Notes under the pieces: generated by a model | The model's database searches: none | What the model saw: the letters and a program-made list of their open reading frames with translations, nothing else | Told to the model about the DNA's origin: nothing | Position numbers and translations under genes: made by a program | Source: Micromonospora sp. NBC_01699 | GTDB lineage: Bacteria; Actinomycetota; Actinomycetes; Mycobacteriales; Micromonosporaceae | Assembly: GCF_036250065.1 (NCBI RefSeq) | Contig: NZ_CP109199.1 | Location: forward strand, 4,898,001-4,962,000 | DNA length: 64,000 nt | Direction of reading: 5' to 3' | In this document: piece by piece, positions 1 to 10,644 of the stretch | Position numbering within the stretch: the first letter of the stretch is position 1 | How the letters are laid out: every line of letters begins with the position of its first letter

Positions 1-3000
1 AGCTGGTCACGCAGGGCGGCGACGGCGTCCCGGACGGTCAGCGCACCGGTGCGTACCCGGACCGGCAGGGTGTTGATGAACGGGCCGGGCACCCGGTCGG
101 CGCCGGCGCCGGCGTTCATCCGACCGAACAGGACCGTGCCGAACACCACGTCCTCGCGGCCGGAGACAACGGCGAGCGCCCTCGCCCAGGCGACGTGCAG
201 GATGGTCGCGGGACTGGTAGCGAGGTCGCGGGAAACCCGGCGCAGCCGGTCGGCCAACGAGGCGTCGAGCGGTACCTCGGCTCGCCGCTGGCCGGTGCCG
301 TCGCCACGGACGTCCAGCACCCCGTACGCGGCGGTCGGCTCGTCGACGTCGGAGAGCAGGGCGGCGAAGTACCGCTCGTGCTCCTCCTCGGCGGCGCCGC
401 CCCGGGTTTGAGCGACGAAGTCGCGGAACGGCAGCGGCCGGGGCAACTCGTCGGCCCGGCCGGACATGATCGCGCGTACCTCGGAGAGCAGCACGTCCAG
501 GCCGGTGTGGTCCTGCACGACGTGGTGGACCCGGATGAGCGCCAGCCACTGCCCGTCGGCGGTGGGAGTCAGCGTGGCGTCCATCAGCGGTGCACGGCTC
601 AGGTCCATCGTCAGACCCGTGACGGCCAGCAGCTCGTCCGTCCCGTCCGCGACGACCTCGCGTACGGGCAGGGTGGCGTGTCGCCGGACGACCTGGACCG
701 GTTCGGGCAGGCCGTCCCAGACGATCGAGGTGCGGAAGATGTCGTGCCGGTCCACCACCTGCTGCACCGCGGTGAGGAAGTCGTCGAGCAGGTGCCGGTC
801 GGCGAAGCGCAGGACGCTGGGCAGGACGTAGGTGTCCGGTCCGTCGCCGGCCAGCAGATGGTGGAACAGCAAACCCTCCTGTAACGGAGCCAGGGGATAG
901 ATGTCAGCGATATTCGCGGCACCACCATCGACGCTGACAGCGATCCGATCAATCTGCTCGACGGTCAGCTCAACCAGCGGCAACATATCCGGAGTAATCC
1001 CAGTGGCACCGACCGGAATCCGATTCGCCGGCACCTCCACCTGCCGAACACCAACACTAGCCGCCAACGCACCCGGAGTAGGAGTCTGAAAAAACGCCCG
1101 CACCGACACCACCACACCACGCCGACGCAACCACTCCACCAACCGCACCACCAACAACGAATGCCCACCCAACACAAAAAAATCGTCATCAACCCCCACA
1201 CCATCCACACCCAACAACTCAGCAAACCCCGCACACACCAACTCCTCCCGCACATTCACCGGCGCCCGACCCCCACCCCCAGACCACACCGGCACCGGCA
1301 ACCGCCCACGATCCAACTTCCCATTAACCGTCAACGGCAACGCATCCAAAACCACCACCGCCGCCGGCACCATATACCCCGGCAACCGCCGAGCCACCTC
1401 CCCCAACACCACCCCCGACAACCCCACCAAATCCACCCCACCCACCGGAACCACATAAGCCACCAACCGCACATCACCCCGAACATCCTCACGCACCACC
1501 ACCACCGCCCGCGACACCAACCCCACCGCCGCAACCACCGCCTCCACCTCACCCAACTCAATCCGAAAACCCCGAACCTTCACCTGATCATCAACACGAC
1601 CCACAAACTCCAACCGACCACCACCACTCCACCGCGCCACATCCCCACTCCGATACATCCGCCCACCCAAACCACCAAACGGACACGCCACAAACCGCTC
1701 ACCAGTCAAAGCAGCCCGCCCCAAATAACCCCGCGCCAACTGCCCACCCGACACATACACCTCACCCACCACACCCGGCGGCACCGGCCGCAACCCCGCA
1801 TCAAGCACAAACACCCGCAACCCCGGCAACCCCCGACCCACCACACTCCCCCCACCACCCGAACCCACCCGCTCAAACGTCACATGCACCGTCGTCTCAG
1901 TAATCCCATACATATTCACCATCACCGGCCCACCACCACCATGACGAACGAACCAACCCCCCAACCGACCCGGATCCAACGCCTCCCCACCAAACACCAC
2001 CACCCGCAACAACGACCCATCCAACAAATCCATCACCCCATAAAACGCCGACGGCGTCTGACTCAACACCGTCACCCGCTCCCGCACCAACAACGCCGCG
2101 AACTCCCCCGGCGACCGCGACACCTCAAACGGCACCACCACCACCCGACCACCATGCAACAACGCACCCCACAACTCCCACACCGAAAAATCAAACGCCG
2201 CCGAATGAAACCACGACCACACATCAGCACCATCGAACCCACCAAACAACCCCGCCGCACCCGCAAACAACCCCACCACATTCCCATGCGTAACCGTCAC
2301 ACCCTTCGGCCGACCCGTCGACCCCGACGTATAAATCACATACAACGAATGATCCACCAACACCGACACCGGCAACGCAACCGGCAACCCCGCCAACTCC
2401 GCGACGACCTCCACATCGTCCAGCACAACCACCGGCACCGGGCAATCAACCAACACCCCCACAGTCGCCGCCGAAGCCAACACCACCACCGGCCCCGAAT
2501 CCTCCAACATGTACCCAACCCGCTCCACCGGATACCGCGGATCCACCGGCACATACGCACCCCCCGCACGCACCACCGCCAACATCGCCACCACAAACTC
2601 CGAACCCCGACCCAACACCAAAGCAACCCGCGACTCCGGACCCACCCCACACCCCACCAACAAACTCGCCAACCGACCCGCCCGCTCATCCAACTCGCCA
2701 TACGTCAACCCCACACCATCCGCCACCACCGCCACCGCACCCGGCGCCCCCGCCACCACCGCCGCAAACAAGTCACCCACCGACACCGCCGGCACCACCA
2801 CCGGCACCGAATTCCACTCCACCAACACCCGCCGACGCTCAACATCATCCAAAACATCCACCGAAGACAACCGACGACCGACATCGGCCACCACCACACC
2901 CAGCACCCGACCGAACCACTCGGTGAGCCGGTGGGCGGTGTCCACGTCGAACAGGTCGGCGGCGGCGATCATCCGGCCGCGCAGCCCGGCCGGCGCGCCG

Positions 3001-6000
3001 GCTTCGTCGCGCTGTTCCTCGACGTTGAATTCCAGGTCGTAGCGAGCCACCGCCGGGCCGGTGGGAAACGGTTGGCTGTCGGTACCGGGCAGGGACGGGC
3101 CGGCGTCGATGGTGTTCTTCAGGGTGAGCACGACCTGCGCCAACGGGTGCCGGGCCATCGACCGCGCCGGCGACAACTCCTCCACCAGCCGCTCGAACGG
3201 CACGTCCTGATGCTCGAACGCGGACAGCCCGGTCTCCCGCACCCGGGCCAGCAGCTCGGCGAAGGTCGGATCACCGGACACATCCGTACGCAGCACCAAC
3301 GTGTTCACGAAGAAGCCGACCAGGTCGTCCAACGCCTCATCGGTCCGCCCCGCCACGACCGTCCCGATCGGCACATCCGCACCCGCACCCAACCGCGACA
3401 ACAGCACGGCCAATGCGGCGTGCAACACCATGAACACCGTCACGCCTTCGGCCCGCGCCACCTCCACTATGCGGGCGTGCACGTCGGCGGGAACGTCGAG
3501 GTCCACGCCATGCCCCCGGTGGCCGGCGACAACCGGGCGCGGCCGGTCGGCAGGCAGGGTCAGTTCCTCGGGGATGCCGGCGAGCGCCTCCCGCCAGTAC
3601 GCGGTCTGCCGCGTGGTCAGGCTGTCCGGATCGGACTCGGCACCGAGCAACTCCCGCTGCCACAGCGCATAGTCCGCGTACTGCACCGGCAGCGGCGTCC
3701 AGGTCGGGGCGCGGCCGAGCCGACGGGCGGCGTACGCGGTGGCGATGTCGCGCGACATCGGCGCGGCCGACCAGCCGTCGCTGGCGATGTGGTGCACGAC
3801 CAGCACCAGGACGTGGTCGGTGGGCGCGGTGCTGAACAGCCAGGCCCGGACCGGCACCTCGGTGGCGAGGTCGAACGGGTACGCGGCCGCGGCGGCGACC
3901 ACGTCGGCGAGGTCGTCGGGCGCGACGGTACGGACGGTGAGTTCCGAGCGCAGCTCGTCCGGGTCGAGGATCCGCTGGTACGGCTCGCCGTCGGTGGTCG
4001 GGAAGACCGTACGCAGCGCCTCGTGCCGGTCGATCACGTCGCGCAGCGCCGCGTCGAGGGCCGCCGGGTCGACGGTCCCGGACAGACGCAGGGCGACCGG
4101 GCTGTTGTAGGTGGCACCCGGCCCCTCCAGCCGCCCGACGAACCACAACCGCCGTTGGGCATACGACAGCGGGATCCGGTCGGGGCGGGCGCCGGCGTGC
4201 AGCGGCGGCCGTCCGGGGTGGACGCCGGTCAGCTGGGCGGCAAGGGTGGCCGGGGTGGGCGTGTCGAAGAGCTGCCGAATCTCCAGGTCGACGCCGAGGA
4301 CCACCCGGATCCGGCTGATCAGCCGCACGGCCAGCAGCGAGTGCCCGCCGAGGGCGAAGAAGTCGTCGTCGACCCCGACCGTGGGCAGCTCAAGCACGTC
4401 GGCGAAGGCGGCGCAGAGCAGTTCCTCGCGGGCGTTGGTCGGTTCCCGCCGGCCGAGGCCGCCGCCGGTGTAGTCGGGGGCGGGTAGGGCGGCGCGGTCG
4501 AGCTTGCCGTTGGCGGTCAGCGGCAGGTCGGCGAGCGGCACCACGGCGGCGGGCACCATGTGCTCGGGCAGCCGGGCGGCGGCGAACTGCCGAACCGTGG
4601 CCGGCAGATCGGCGTCGGCGGTGTCGTCCGGGTCGTCCGGGACGATGTAGGCCACCAGCCGCAGATCGCCGGGGATGTCCTCGCGGGCCACCACGGCCAC
4701 ACGGTCGACCGACGGGTGGGCGCTGATGACGGCCTGCACCTCGCCGGGTTCGATCCGGAAGCCCCGGATCTTGACCTGGTCGTCGGCGCGGCCGAGGAAC
4801 TCCAGCTGGCCGTCGGCGGTCCACCGGGCGAGGTCGCCGGTGCGGTACATCCGCTCGCCGGTGCCGAACGGGCAGGCCACGAAGCGCTCGGCGGTCAGGC
4901 CGCGCCGGCCGACGTAGCCACGGGCGAGCTGGGCTCCGGCGATGTACAGCTCGCCGGCCGCGTTGACCGGCGCCGGGGTGAGCGCGCCGTCGAGCACGTA
5001 GAGCCGCGTGTTGGCGATCGGCCGGCCGATCGGCACCAACGCGTCGACCGGGTCACCGGCGGCGATCACGTACACGCAGCATCCGACCACCGTCTCGGTG
5101 GGACCGTACTCGTTGACCACCACCGACCCGGGTGCGCGGGCCAGCCAGGCCCGCACGTCGGCGCCGGCCAGCGCCTCGCCGCCGACCACCCAGGTACGCG
5201 CGGCGCCGGCCGCCTCGGCGTCGCCGAGGGTGGCGGTCAACAGCGGCAGGTGCGCCGGGACCACCTTGGCGAGCCCGAACCCGCCGGCGGCGCGGACCAG
5301 GTCGACCAGGCCGTCGGTTCCGCCGGCCGGGCTGACCCAGACCGTGCCGCCGGAGATCAGCGGCACGACCAGGCTGGTCACGGTCAGGTCGAAGGCCAGC
5401 GAGGAGTGCAGCGGCGCGCTGCCGCCGGTCTCGGCGGCACGGTACGCGTCGGCCGCCCAGAGCACGTAGTTGGCTAGGCCACCGTGGGTGACGGCGACGC
5501 CCTTCGGCCGGCCGGTCGACCCGGAGGTGTAGATGATGTACGCCAGGGAGTCCCGCGCCGGCGTGACGGTGGACGGTGCGGTCGGCTGGGCGGCCACCAG
5601 GGCGGCGGTGCGCGGGTCGTCGATCGCCACGGCGCGGACCCGGCTGGCGGGCAGTTCGTCGAGCGCGTCGCTGGTGCCGAGGACCAGCGCGGCCCCGCTG
5701 TCGGCGATCATGAACGCCACCCGGTTCGCCGGGTAGTCGGGGTCGATCGGAACGAATGCGGCGCCGGTCTTCCACACGGCCAGCACCGACTCCACGGCCG
5801 CGACACCGCGCGGCAGGCACAGTGCGACCACCGACTCGACGCCGACGCCCTGGGCGGCGAGGAACCGCGCCAGCCGGTTGGCCCGGGCGTCGAGTTCGGC
5901 GTACGTCAGGCGCTCGCCGTCGCAGACCACCGCGACGGCGTCCGGGTGCTCCGCCGCTCGGGCCGCCGCCAGCGCGGGGACCAGGGTCTGCGGCAGTACG

Positions 6001-7352
6001 GCGGCGGTGTCGTTCCAGGTGTCGAGCAGCCGGTGCCGCTCGTCGGGGTCGAGGACGTCGGCGTGGGCGACCGGCTCGTCTGGTCCGGCGGTGCGCAGCC
6101 AGTCGAGGATGGCGGTGAAGCGGCGGGACACGTCCTGCTCGGCCAGCGCCGGGTACGCCTCCCGGTTGACCTCGACGGTGACCCGGGTGCCGTCGAGCGC
6201 GGGAGTGTCGAAGACGTTGATCCGTACGCTCGGGACGGCGCCGCTGGAGAGGTTGTGCGCGGTGGTGGTGCAGCCGGCGAAGGCGACCGTGAACAGGAAC
6301 GACACGTAGTTGAGTTCCACGCCGAACAGGCCGTTGCTGTCCAGCAGCTTCAGGTCGCGCAGCATGTCCTCGTAGCGGTACCGCTGGCGGCGTAGCCCGT
6401 CCCGGACCGCCCGGGACACCTGCCGTACCACGTCGACCACCGACGTGCCGGGGCGGATCCGGCAGCGCACCGGGATCACGTTGGAGGTCATGCCGGGGAT
6501 GGCGAGCGTGTGCCGGTTGGTGCGCCCGCTGACGGGCACGCCGATGACGATGTCGTTCTCACCGGTGGTCCGGTGCCGGTACACCGCCGCGGCGGTGATC
6601 ATCAGGCCGCCGAGGCTGGTGCCGAGACGACGGGCGGCGGCCTTCAGCTCGGCCGACGCGGTGGCGCTCAGGTCGCCCGTGTGTCGGGCGGCGGGGCCGG
6701 CCAGCCGGCGGCCGGACTCGGCTCCGGCCGGCGTCGGCAGGTCGGCGAGGACGTCGCGCCAGTACGCCCGGTCGTCGGCGAACTCGTCGGAGGCCCGGTA
6801 GTCGCGGTCGGCATCGAGCAGGACCGTCACCGAGTCGTGGGCGTCGCCGACCGGGTCGCCGGTGCCGAGGGCGGCGTAGATTTCAGCGGTGCGGGCGGCG
6901 ACCCGCCCGCCGGCGTACCCGTCGGCGACGATGTGGTGCGCCCGCTGGTACCAGTAGAACCGGTCCTCGGTCAGCTTGATGAGCAGGAAGTTGCCCAGCT
7001 GTCCGCCGCCGAGGTCCGGCGGCTGCGCCTGGTCGGCCCGCATCAGCCGGTCTGCGACAACCGCCGGGTCGGTCTCGCCGGTGAGGTCGAGAAACCCGGC
7101 GTTCGGCTCTACCGCGTGGTCGAGGTACTGCCGCGGTTCGCCGGCCACCAGGCGGATCCGGGTGAGGAAGGTGTCACTCTCGCCGACCGCCCTGCGCATC
7201 GCCTCGACGAACCGGGGTGCGTCGAGCGGACCGCGGATCTCAAGGTATTCCGCGACGTTGTAGACCGGGTTTTCGGGAGCGAACTGCTGGAGGTACCAGA
7301 TGCCGAGCTGGCCGGCTGTCAGTTCCCGGAGTCCACCGTCAGGCGTAGGCAT
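1..7352 (-). CDS. Non-ribosomal peptide synthetase, C-A-T-C-A-T-C (3' end beyond left edge)
   Basis: This multimodular NRPS runs off the left edge with about 2,450 residues visible. ATG at 7352 is preceded by GGGAG at good spacing and the protein begins directly with a condensation domain. The order is C1 (HHIVADG), A1 ([10 protein letters not shown] near residue 602, EYGPTE near 748), T1 (GGHS, Ser1005), C2 (HHIASDG, His1187), A2 (near 1500-2000), T2 (GGHS, Ser2065), and a partial C3 with YPLAPLQEG and HHVVQDH, which is a DCL- or dual-type look. The A1 pocket read by eye is DLTKVGEVGK, close to known Asn codes. A2 is DFWSVGMVHK, close to known Thr codes. No epimerase or thioesterase is visible. 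The A2-T2 block has codon use unlike the rest of the gene (see separate entry). An MbtH gene nearby is a likely partner of the A domains. Module boundaries are sound; substrates are inference. Confidence 0.95.
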   Translation of the reverse strand, partial: MPTPDGGLRELTAGQLGIWYLQQFAPENPVYNVAEYLEIRGPLDAPRFVEAMRRAVGESDTFLTRIRLVAGEPRQYLDHAVEPNAGFLDLTGETDPAVVADRLMRADQAQPPDLGGGQLGNFLLIKLTEDRFYWYQRAHHIVADGYAGGRVAARTAEIYAALGTGDPVGDAHDSVTVLLDADRDYRASDEFADDRAYWRDVLADLPTPAGAESGRRLAGPAARHTGDLSATASAELKAAARRLGTSLGGLMITAAAVYRHRTTGENDIVIGVPVSGRTNRHTLAIPGMTSNVIPVRCRIRPGTSVVDVVRQVSRAVRDGLRRQRYRYEDMLRDLKLLDSNGLFGVELNYVSFLFTVAFAGCTTTAHNLSSGAVPSVRINVFDTPALDGTRVTVEVNREAYPALAEQDVSRRFTAILDWLRTAGPDEPVAHADVLDPDERHRLLDTWNDTAAVLPQTLVPALAAARAAEHPDAVAVVCDGERLTYAELDARANRLARFLAAQGVGVESVVALCLPRGVAAVESVLAVWKTGAAFVPIDPDYPANRVAFMIADSGAALVLGTSDALDELPASRVRAVAIDDPRTAALVAAQPTAPSTVTPARDSLAYIIYTSGSTGRPKGVAVTHGGLANYVLWAADAYRAAETGGSAPLHSSLAFDLTVTSLVVPLISGGTVWVSPAGGTDGLVDLVRAAGGFGLAKVVPAHLPLLTATLGDAEAAGAARTWVVGGEALAGADVRAWLARAPGSVVVNEYGPTETVVGCCVYVIAAGDPVDALVPIGRPIANTRLYVLDGALTPAPVNAAGELYIAGAQLARGYVGRRGLTAERFVACPFGTGERMYRTGDLARWTADGQLEFLGRADDQVKIRGFRIEPGEVQAVISAHPSVDRVAVVAREDIPGDLRLVAYIVPDDPDDTADADLPATVRQFAAARLPEHMVPAAVVPLADLPLTANGKLDRAALPAPDYTGGGLGRREPTNAREELLCAAFADVLELPTVGVDDDFFALGGHSLLAVRLISRIRVVLGVDLEIRQLFDTPTPATLAAQLTGVHPGRPPLHAGARPDRIPLSYAQRRLWFVGRLEGPGATYNSPVALRLSGTVDPAALDAALRDVIDRHEALRTVFPTTDGEPYQRILDPDELRSELTVRTVAPDDLADVVAAAAAYPFDLATEVPVRAWLFSTAPTDHVLVLVVHHIASDGWSAAPMSRDIATAYAARRLGRAPTWTPLPVQYADYALWQRELLGAESDPDSLTTRQTAYWREALAGIPEELTLPADRPRPVVAGHRGHGVDLDVPADVHARIVEVARAEGVTVFMVLHAALAVLLSRLGAGADVPIGTVVAGRTDEALDDLVGFFVNTLVLRTDVSGDPTFAELLARVRETGLSAFEHQDVPFERLVEELSPARSMARHPLAQVVLTLKNTIDAGPSLPGTDSQPFPTGPAVARYDLEFNVEEQRDEAGAPAGLRGRMIAAADLFDVDTAHRLTEWFGRVLGVVVADVGRRLSSVDVLDDVERRRVLVEWNSVPVVVPAVSVGDLFAAVVAGAPGAVAVVADGVGLTYGELDERAGRLASLLVGCGVGPESRVALVLGRGSEFVVAMLAVVRAGGAYVPVDPRYPVERVGYMLEDSGPVVVLASAATVGVLVDCPVPVVVLDDVEVVAELAGLPVALPVSVLVDHSLYVIYTSGSTGRPKGVTVTHGNVVGLFAGAAGLFGGFDGADVWSWFHSAAFDFSVWELWGALLHGGRVVVVPFEVSRSPGEFAALLVRERVTVLSQTPSAFYGVMDLLDGSLLRVVVFGGEALDPGRLGGWFVRHGGGGPVMVNMYGITETTVHVTFERVGSGGGGSVVGRGLPGLRVFVLDAGLRPVPPGVVGEVYVSGGQLARGYLGRAALTGERFVACPFGGLGGRMYRSGDVARWSGGGRLEFVGRVDDQVKVRGFRIELGEVEAVVAAVGLVSRAVVVVREDVRGDVRLVAYVVPVGGVDLVGLSGVVLGEVARRLPGYMVPAAVVVLDALPLTVNGKLDRGRLPVPVWSGGGGRAPVNVREELVCAGFAELLGVDGVGVDDDFFVLGGHSLLVVRLVEWLRRRGVVVSVRAFFQTPTPGALAASVGVRQVEVPANRIPVGATGITPDMLPLVELTVEQIDRIAVSVDGGAANIADIYPLAPLQEGLLFHHLLAGDGPDTYVLPSVLRFADRHLLDDFLTAVQQVVDRHDIFRTSIVWDGLPEPVQVVRRHATLPVREVVADGTDELLAVTGLTMDLSRAPLMDATLTPTADGQWLALIRVHHVVQDHTGLDVLLSEVRAIMSGRADELPRPLPFRDFVAQTRGGAAEEEHERYFAALLSDVDEPTAAYGVLDVRGDGTGQRRAEVPLDASLADRLRRVSRDLATSPATILHVAWARALAVVSGREDVVFGTVLFGRMNAGAGADRVPGPFINTLPVRVRTGALTVRDAVAALRDQ
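870..2920 (-). other. Codon-usage island spanning the A2-T2 unit of the NRPS
   Basis: Within the NRPS gene this block switches from GC-rich third positions to T- and G-rich codons (GTG, TTG, GGT, GCG, TTT), so the plus strand becomes rich in C and A. The change starts in the C2-A2 linker near 2920 and ends near 870, just before the first motif of C3. It therefore covers one complete adenylation-carrier unit. The reading frame stays intact and all core motifs are present. The boundaries match NRPS exchange units, which suggests the unit was acquired by recombination from a donor with different codon habits. Confidence 0.75.
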
Positions 7353-7525
7353 CCGTAATCTCCCATCGCTCGAAAACGACCGGGACGGCGGGGCGCACCT
7401 GCACGCCTGCGCGATTCCGCTGCGCTGTCCGGTCGCGACCTGGCACCACGAACACCCCGGCTGGCAGGGCGGGCCGCGCATCATGCTGCCGGTCGCCGTG
7501 GGCTCGCACCAGATGACCAACCCCT

Positions 7526-7554
7526 GTTCAACTGCGTCGATCCGCTGGTTGAAC
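7526..7554. promoter_or_regulatory. Dyad in the divergent NRPS/P450 promoter region
   Basis: GTTCAAC and GTTGAAC form a perfect 7-bp inverted repeat with a 15-base spacer. It lies in the 243-base gap between the NRPS start and the P450 start, where divergent promoters must sit. No regulator can be assigned. The rest of the gap shows no gene. Confidence 0.3.
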
Positions 7555-7595
7555 GGGCGGTCGACGCACCGCCGGCACGGTGGTGAGGTGTCGAC

Positions 7596-8792
7596 ATGCC
7601 CCTCGATCCGGATCCCCGTCCCACGATCAATCTGGTGGACCCCGAGCTGTACCGCAGCGGCGACCCGTTGCGCCAATGGCGGTGGTTGCGCGCGCACGCG
7701 CCGGTCTACCGGCACCCGGCGACCGACCTGCCCGGCTTCTGGGCGCTGACCCGATACGACGACGTGCGCGCCGCGTACCGGGACGCGGCGACGTTCAGCT
7801 CGGCCAAGGGGATTCTCCTGCGACCGGCCGGGCACGGCGAGGACCCGGGCGGGGGCCGGACGCTGGCGCTGACCGATCCGCCCCGGCACCGACAGCTACG
7901 CAACCTGGTCGACTCCTGGTTCGCGGTACGGGCGATGCGCAACCTGGAGCCCAAGCTGGAGAAGATCACGCAGACCGTGGTCGACCGGGCGCTGGAGCTG
8001 GGCACGTGCGACTTCGTCGCCGACATCGCCGGCCGGGTGCCGCTCTACGTCATCTGCGACATGATGGGCATCCCGAAGTCCGATTGGGAGCTGCTGTACG
8101 GCCTGACCAGTCAGGCGTTCGGCGCCGGGGACGCGGCGATCCAGCGGATCGCCCACCTGCAAATCATGGCCTACTTCGACGATCTGCGGACGACCAAGGC
8201 GCGCCGGCCCGGCGAGGACCTGGTCAGTGTGCTGGCCACGGCGGAGATCGACGGCGTACGGCTGCCCGCCGACGACGTGATCCTCAACTGCGACAACCTG
8301 CTGGTCGGCGGCACGGAGAACACCCGCATCGCGGCGTCCGGCGGCATGCTGGCGCTGCTGCGGCACCCCGACCAGTGGGCGATGCTGGCCGCCGATCCCG
8401 ACCTGCTGCCGACCGCCGTCGACGAGGTGCTGCGGTGGACCTCGACGGCCACCCACATCGTGCGTACGGTCACCCGCCCGGTCGAGATCCGCGGCACGAC
8501 CGTGGCCGCGGGTGAGCTGGTGACGCTCTGGCTGCCGTCGGCCAACCGGGACGAGGAGGTGTTCGCCGACCCGGACCGCTTCGACGTCGCCCGCAAGCCG
8601 AACCGGCACCTGGCGCTCGGCTTCGGGGAGCACTTCTGCGTGGGCAACATCCTGGCCCGGGTCGAACTACGGCTGCTCTACCAGGAGTTGCTCCGCCGGT
8701 CGGTACGGATCGAGCTGGCCGACGAGCCCACCCTGCTGCGCTCGATCGTGGTCAACGGCCCCGAGCGGATGCCGGTCCACCTGCACGGCTGA
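7596..8792 (+). CDS. Cytochrome P450 (NRPS tailoring)
   Basis: This 398-residue protein has the bacterial P450 layout: an ExxR motif (EVLR), a PERF-like DPDRFDVAR segment and the heme loop GFGEHFCVG with its Cys ligand. The I-helix reads GGTENT, so the acid is kept but the usual neighbouring Thr is Asn. ATG at 7596 follows GAGG at good spacing. The gene is divergent from the NRPS and convergent with the aminomutase operon. The likely role is hydroxylation of an amino acid on a carrier protein or of the finished peptide; the substrate cannot be read from sequence. Redox partners are not encoded nearby. Confidence 0.93.
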   Translation: MPLDPDPRPTINLVDPELYRSGDPLRQWRWLRAHAPVYRHPATDLPGFWALTRYDDVRAAYRDAATFSSAKGILLRPAGHGEDPGGGRTLALTDPPRHRQLRNLVDSWFAVRAMRNLEPKLEKITQTVVDRALELGTCDFVADIAGRVPLYVICDMMGIPKSDWELLYGLTSQAFGAGDAAIQRIAHLQIMAYFDDLRTTKARRPGEDLVSVLATAEIDGVRLPADDVILNCDNLLVGGTENTRIAASGGMLALLRHPDQWAMLAADPDLLPTAVDEVLRWTSTATHIVRTVTRPVEIRGTTVAAGELVTLWLPSANRDEEVFADPDRFDVARKPNRHLALGFGEHFCVGNILARVELRLLYQELLRRSVRIELADEPTLLRSIVVNGPERMPVHLHG

Positions 8793-8830
8793 GCGTCGCG
8801 GCCCGGGTCGAGCAGACGAGTGTCCCGCCG

Positions 8831-9871
8831 TCAGTCGGCGTGCGGCCCGAGGTCGCAGAGGTACATGCCGGGCAGCCGGTCGGACAGCTCGGCGCGCAAC
8901 GCGACGGAGTCGAACCGGTGCGACATCGGCGCGACCGGGTTCACGCTGATCGCGGCCAGCACGGTCGGCTCCAGCACCTCAATGGACACGTTCTGCCGGC
9001 GGTACCAGTCGCTGGTGCGCCGGGACAGGAAGACCTTCGAGCTGTCCGCCGTGACCAGCGAGACCTTGCGGCCACGCGCGGCGCGGCGGACGTCCTCGGC
9101 GAACGACTCGCACAGTGCGCCGCCCAGCACGACGTGCCGCAGCCCGTCCGGCCCGGCGAACAGCCGGCGCAGGTCGGTGCCGGTGCCGCCCAGGGTGAGC
9201 GCGCGGTCGACCGGCACCACCGCGCCGGAGTCTGTGATCGCCACGCTGCCCGTCGCCGTCGCGGCGGCGTCGTGCACCGCCGGGTCGTCCGAGCGGGGCA
9301 GGGCGAACACCTCGACCGCCGCGACGGTCTGCTCCACCACCTGCGCGAAGTCGGTGTGCAGGGCGGCGCCGGTGGCGAGCACCACCAGGTCGGCAACGGC
9401 CGGCGCGGACGCCGCCCGACGGTTGATCGCGCCGTCGACGAGCACGACGTCGGCGCCGTGCTCGCGCATGGCGGCGGTGACCTCGGCGGTGCCCCGGTTG
9501 GAGCTGGGGCCGGCCACCTCGGTGGCGCCGCCGGCCGGCAGCCGGGCGATCACGGTCTGGCCGAGCGGGGTGGAGTAGCCGGCGCGGCGCAGCACCTCGT
9601 ACGGCACGCCGGCGGCACGCAGCAGCGGCTCGGAGGTGGCCACCAGGCCGCCCGGCGGCAGCGGGATCCGCGGCTTGGGGATCCTCGGGTCGACCACGTC
9701 GGCGGTCTCGCCGTCGCGACCCACCGAGGTCAGACCGACGGTACGGCCGCGCCGGCACAGCTCGGCCAGGAGCGCGACCAGGGTACGGGTCTTGCCGGTG
9801 TTCTTGGCGAGGCCGATGACCGAGACGCGGTGCGCCCCGGCGATCAAATCGGCCAGGTCGGTGGCGCTCAC
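8831..9871 (-). CDS. kamB: KamB-like P-loop protein (putative aminomutase reactivase subunit)
   Basis: This 346-residue protein opens with a Walker A motif, GLAKNTGKT (about residues 20-28), followed by GLTSVGRDGE. These features recall KamB proteins of lysine-fermentation operons, annotated as a reactivase subunit of lysine 5,6-aminomutase. The GTG start at 9871 overlaps the kamE stop by four bases (GTGA), so the gene is almost certainly co-translated with kamE. No KamC-like partner is visible in the window. B12 aminomutases are inactivated during turnover, and an ATP-dependent partner would fit. The family assignment is from memory of motif and context. The gene ends 38 bases from the convergent P450. 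Confidence 0.7.
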   Translation of the reverse strand: MSATDLADLIAGAHRVSVIGLAKNTGKTRTLVALLAELCRRGRTVGLTSVGRDGETADVVDPRIPKPRIPLPPGGLVATSEPLLRAAGVPYEVLRRAGYSTPLGQTVIARLPAGGATEVAGPSSNRGTAEVTAAMREHGADVVLVDGAINRRAASAPAVADLVVLATGAALHTDFAQVVEQTVAAVEVFALPRSDDPAVHDAAATATGSVAITDSGAVVPVDRALTLGGTGTDLRRLFAGPDGLRHVVLGGALCESFAEDVRRAARGRKVSLVTADSSKVFLSRRTSDWYRRQNVSIEVLEPTVLAAISVNPVAPMSHRFDSVALRAELSDRLPGMYLCDLGPHAD

Positions 9872-10644
9872 CCCACGCTCTCGGCTGTCGGGGTGGCCGC
9901 GCGGCGGGCCACGAGTTCCTTGACGATGTACGTGCCGACGTGGTTCGGATAGGTGCCCTTGGAGAATCCGGCGTCGAACCCGAGTTCCTTCGCCAGCTCG
10001 TGCGACACCCGTGGCCCGCCGCAGATGAGCAGCATGCGGTCCCGGACCGCCTCGGCTTCGACGAGCTCCACCAGCTCGGTGAGGTTGTGCAGGTGCAGGT
10101 TCTGCTGGGTCACCGTCTGCGAGACCAGGATGGCGTCGGCATTGACAGCGATCGCGCGCTCCACCAGCCGCGCGTTGGGCACCTGGCTGCCCAGGTTGTA
10201 GACCTGGAAGCCGTGGTATGCCTCCAGCCCGTGCCGACCGTCGAGCCCCTTGGGGTTGAGCATGGCGTCTATGCCGACGCTGTGTGTGTCGGTGCCGGTG
10301 CTGGCGCCGACCACCACCACCGGGCGGCCGATCTGCTCGTCGACGAACCGCTCGATCTCGCGCTCCGTCAGGTACTGGATGTCGAAGGCGCCCTCGCGCA
10401 GCCCGGTGAAGTCGATCGCCTGCCGGCACTGCCCGATCACCACGAAGTAGGTGTACCCGTCGCACAGCCTTTGGAAGTGGACCACCTCCGGCTCGCTCAA
10501 CTGCATCACCCGGGCCAGTTCGAGGGCGGCATGGCGAGCCGACAGGCCGTACGGCACCGGAAGCGTGAAGGTCACCTGTACCAGGCCGTCGTTGAGACGG
10601 TCACCGTACGGCCGGACCGCTGACAGGTCGGCGGTCTCAGGCAT
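9868..10644 (-). CDS. kamE: Lysine 5,6-aminomutase beta subunit
   Basis: This 258-residue protein is the cobalamin-binding subunit of an adenosylcobalamin and PLP-dependent 5,6-aminomutase. The base-off B12 motif DxHxxG appears as DTHSVG (residues 119-124). The following NPKG places Lys132 where KamE carries its PLP Schiff-base lysine (K144 in the clostridial enzyme). Length matches KamE (about 260), not the fused OraE of ornithine 4,5-aminomutase. The ATG lies inside the end of kamD (8-base overlap). Known chemistry is beta-lysine to 3,5-diaminohexanoate or D-lysine to 2,5-diaminohexanoate. In this NRPS setting the product is probably a building block rather than a catabolic intermediate. 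Confidence 0.92.
   Translation of the reverse strand: MPETADLSAVRPYGDRLNDGLVQVTFTLPVPYGLSARHAALELARVMQLSEPEVVHFQRLCDGYTYFVVIGQCRQAIDFTGLREGAFDIQYLTEREIERFVDEQIGRPVVVVGASTGTDTHSVGIDAMLNPKGLDGRHGLEAYHGFQVYNLGSQVPNARLVERAIAVNADAILVSQTVTQQNLHLHNLTELVELVEAEAVRDRMLLICGGPRVSHELAKELGFDAGFSKGTYPNHVGTYIVKELVARRAATPTAESVG

Noticed and set aside
1161-4487. Open frame of 1,108 codons on the plus strand
   Set aside because: It is antisense to the NRPS. Its long His/Pro/Arg-rich translation comes from the T/G-rich codons of the A2-T2 island, and no domain is recognisable.
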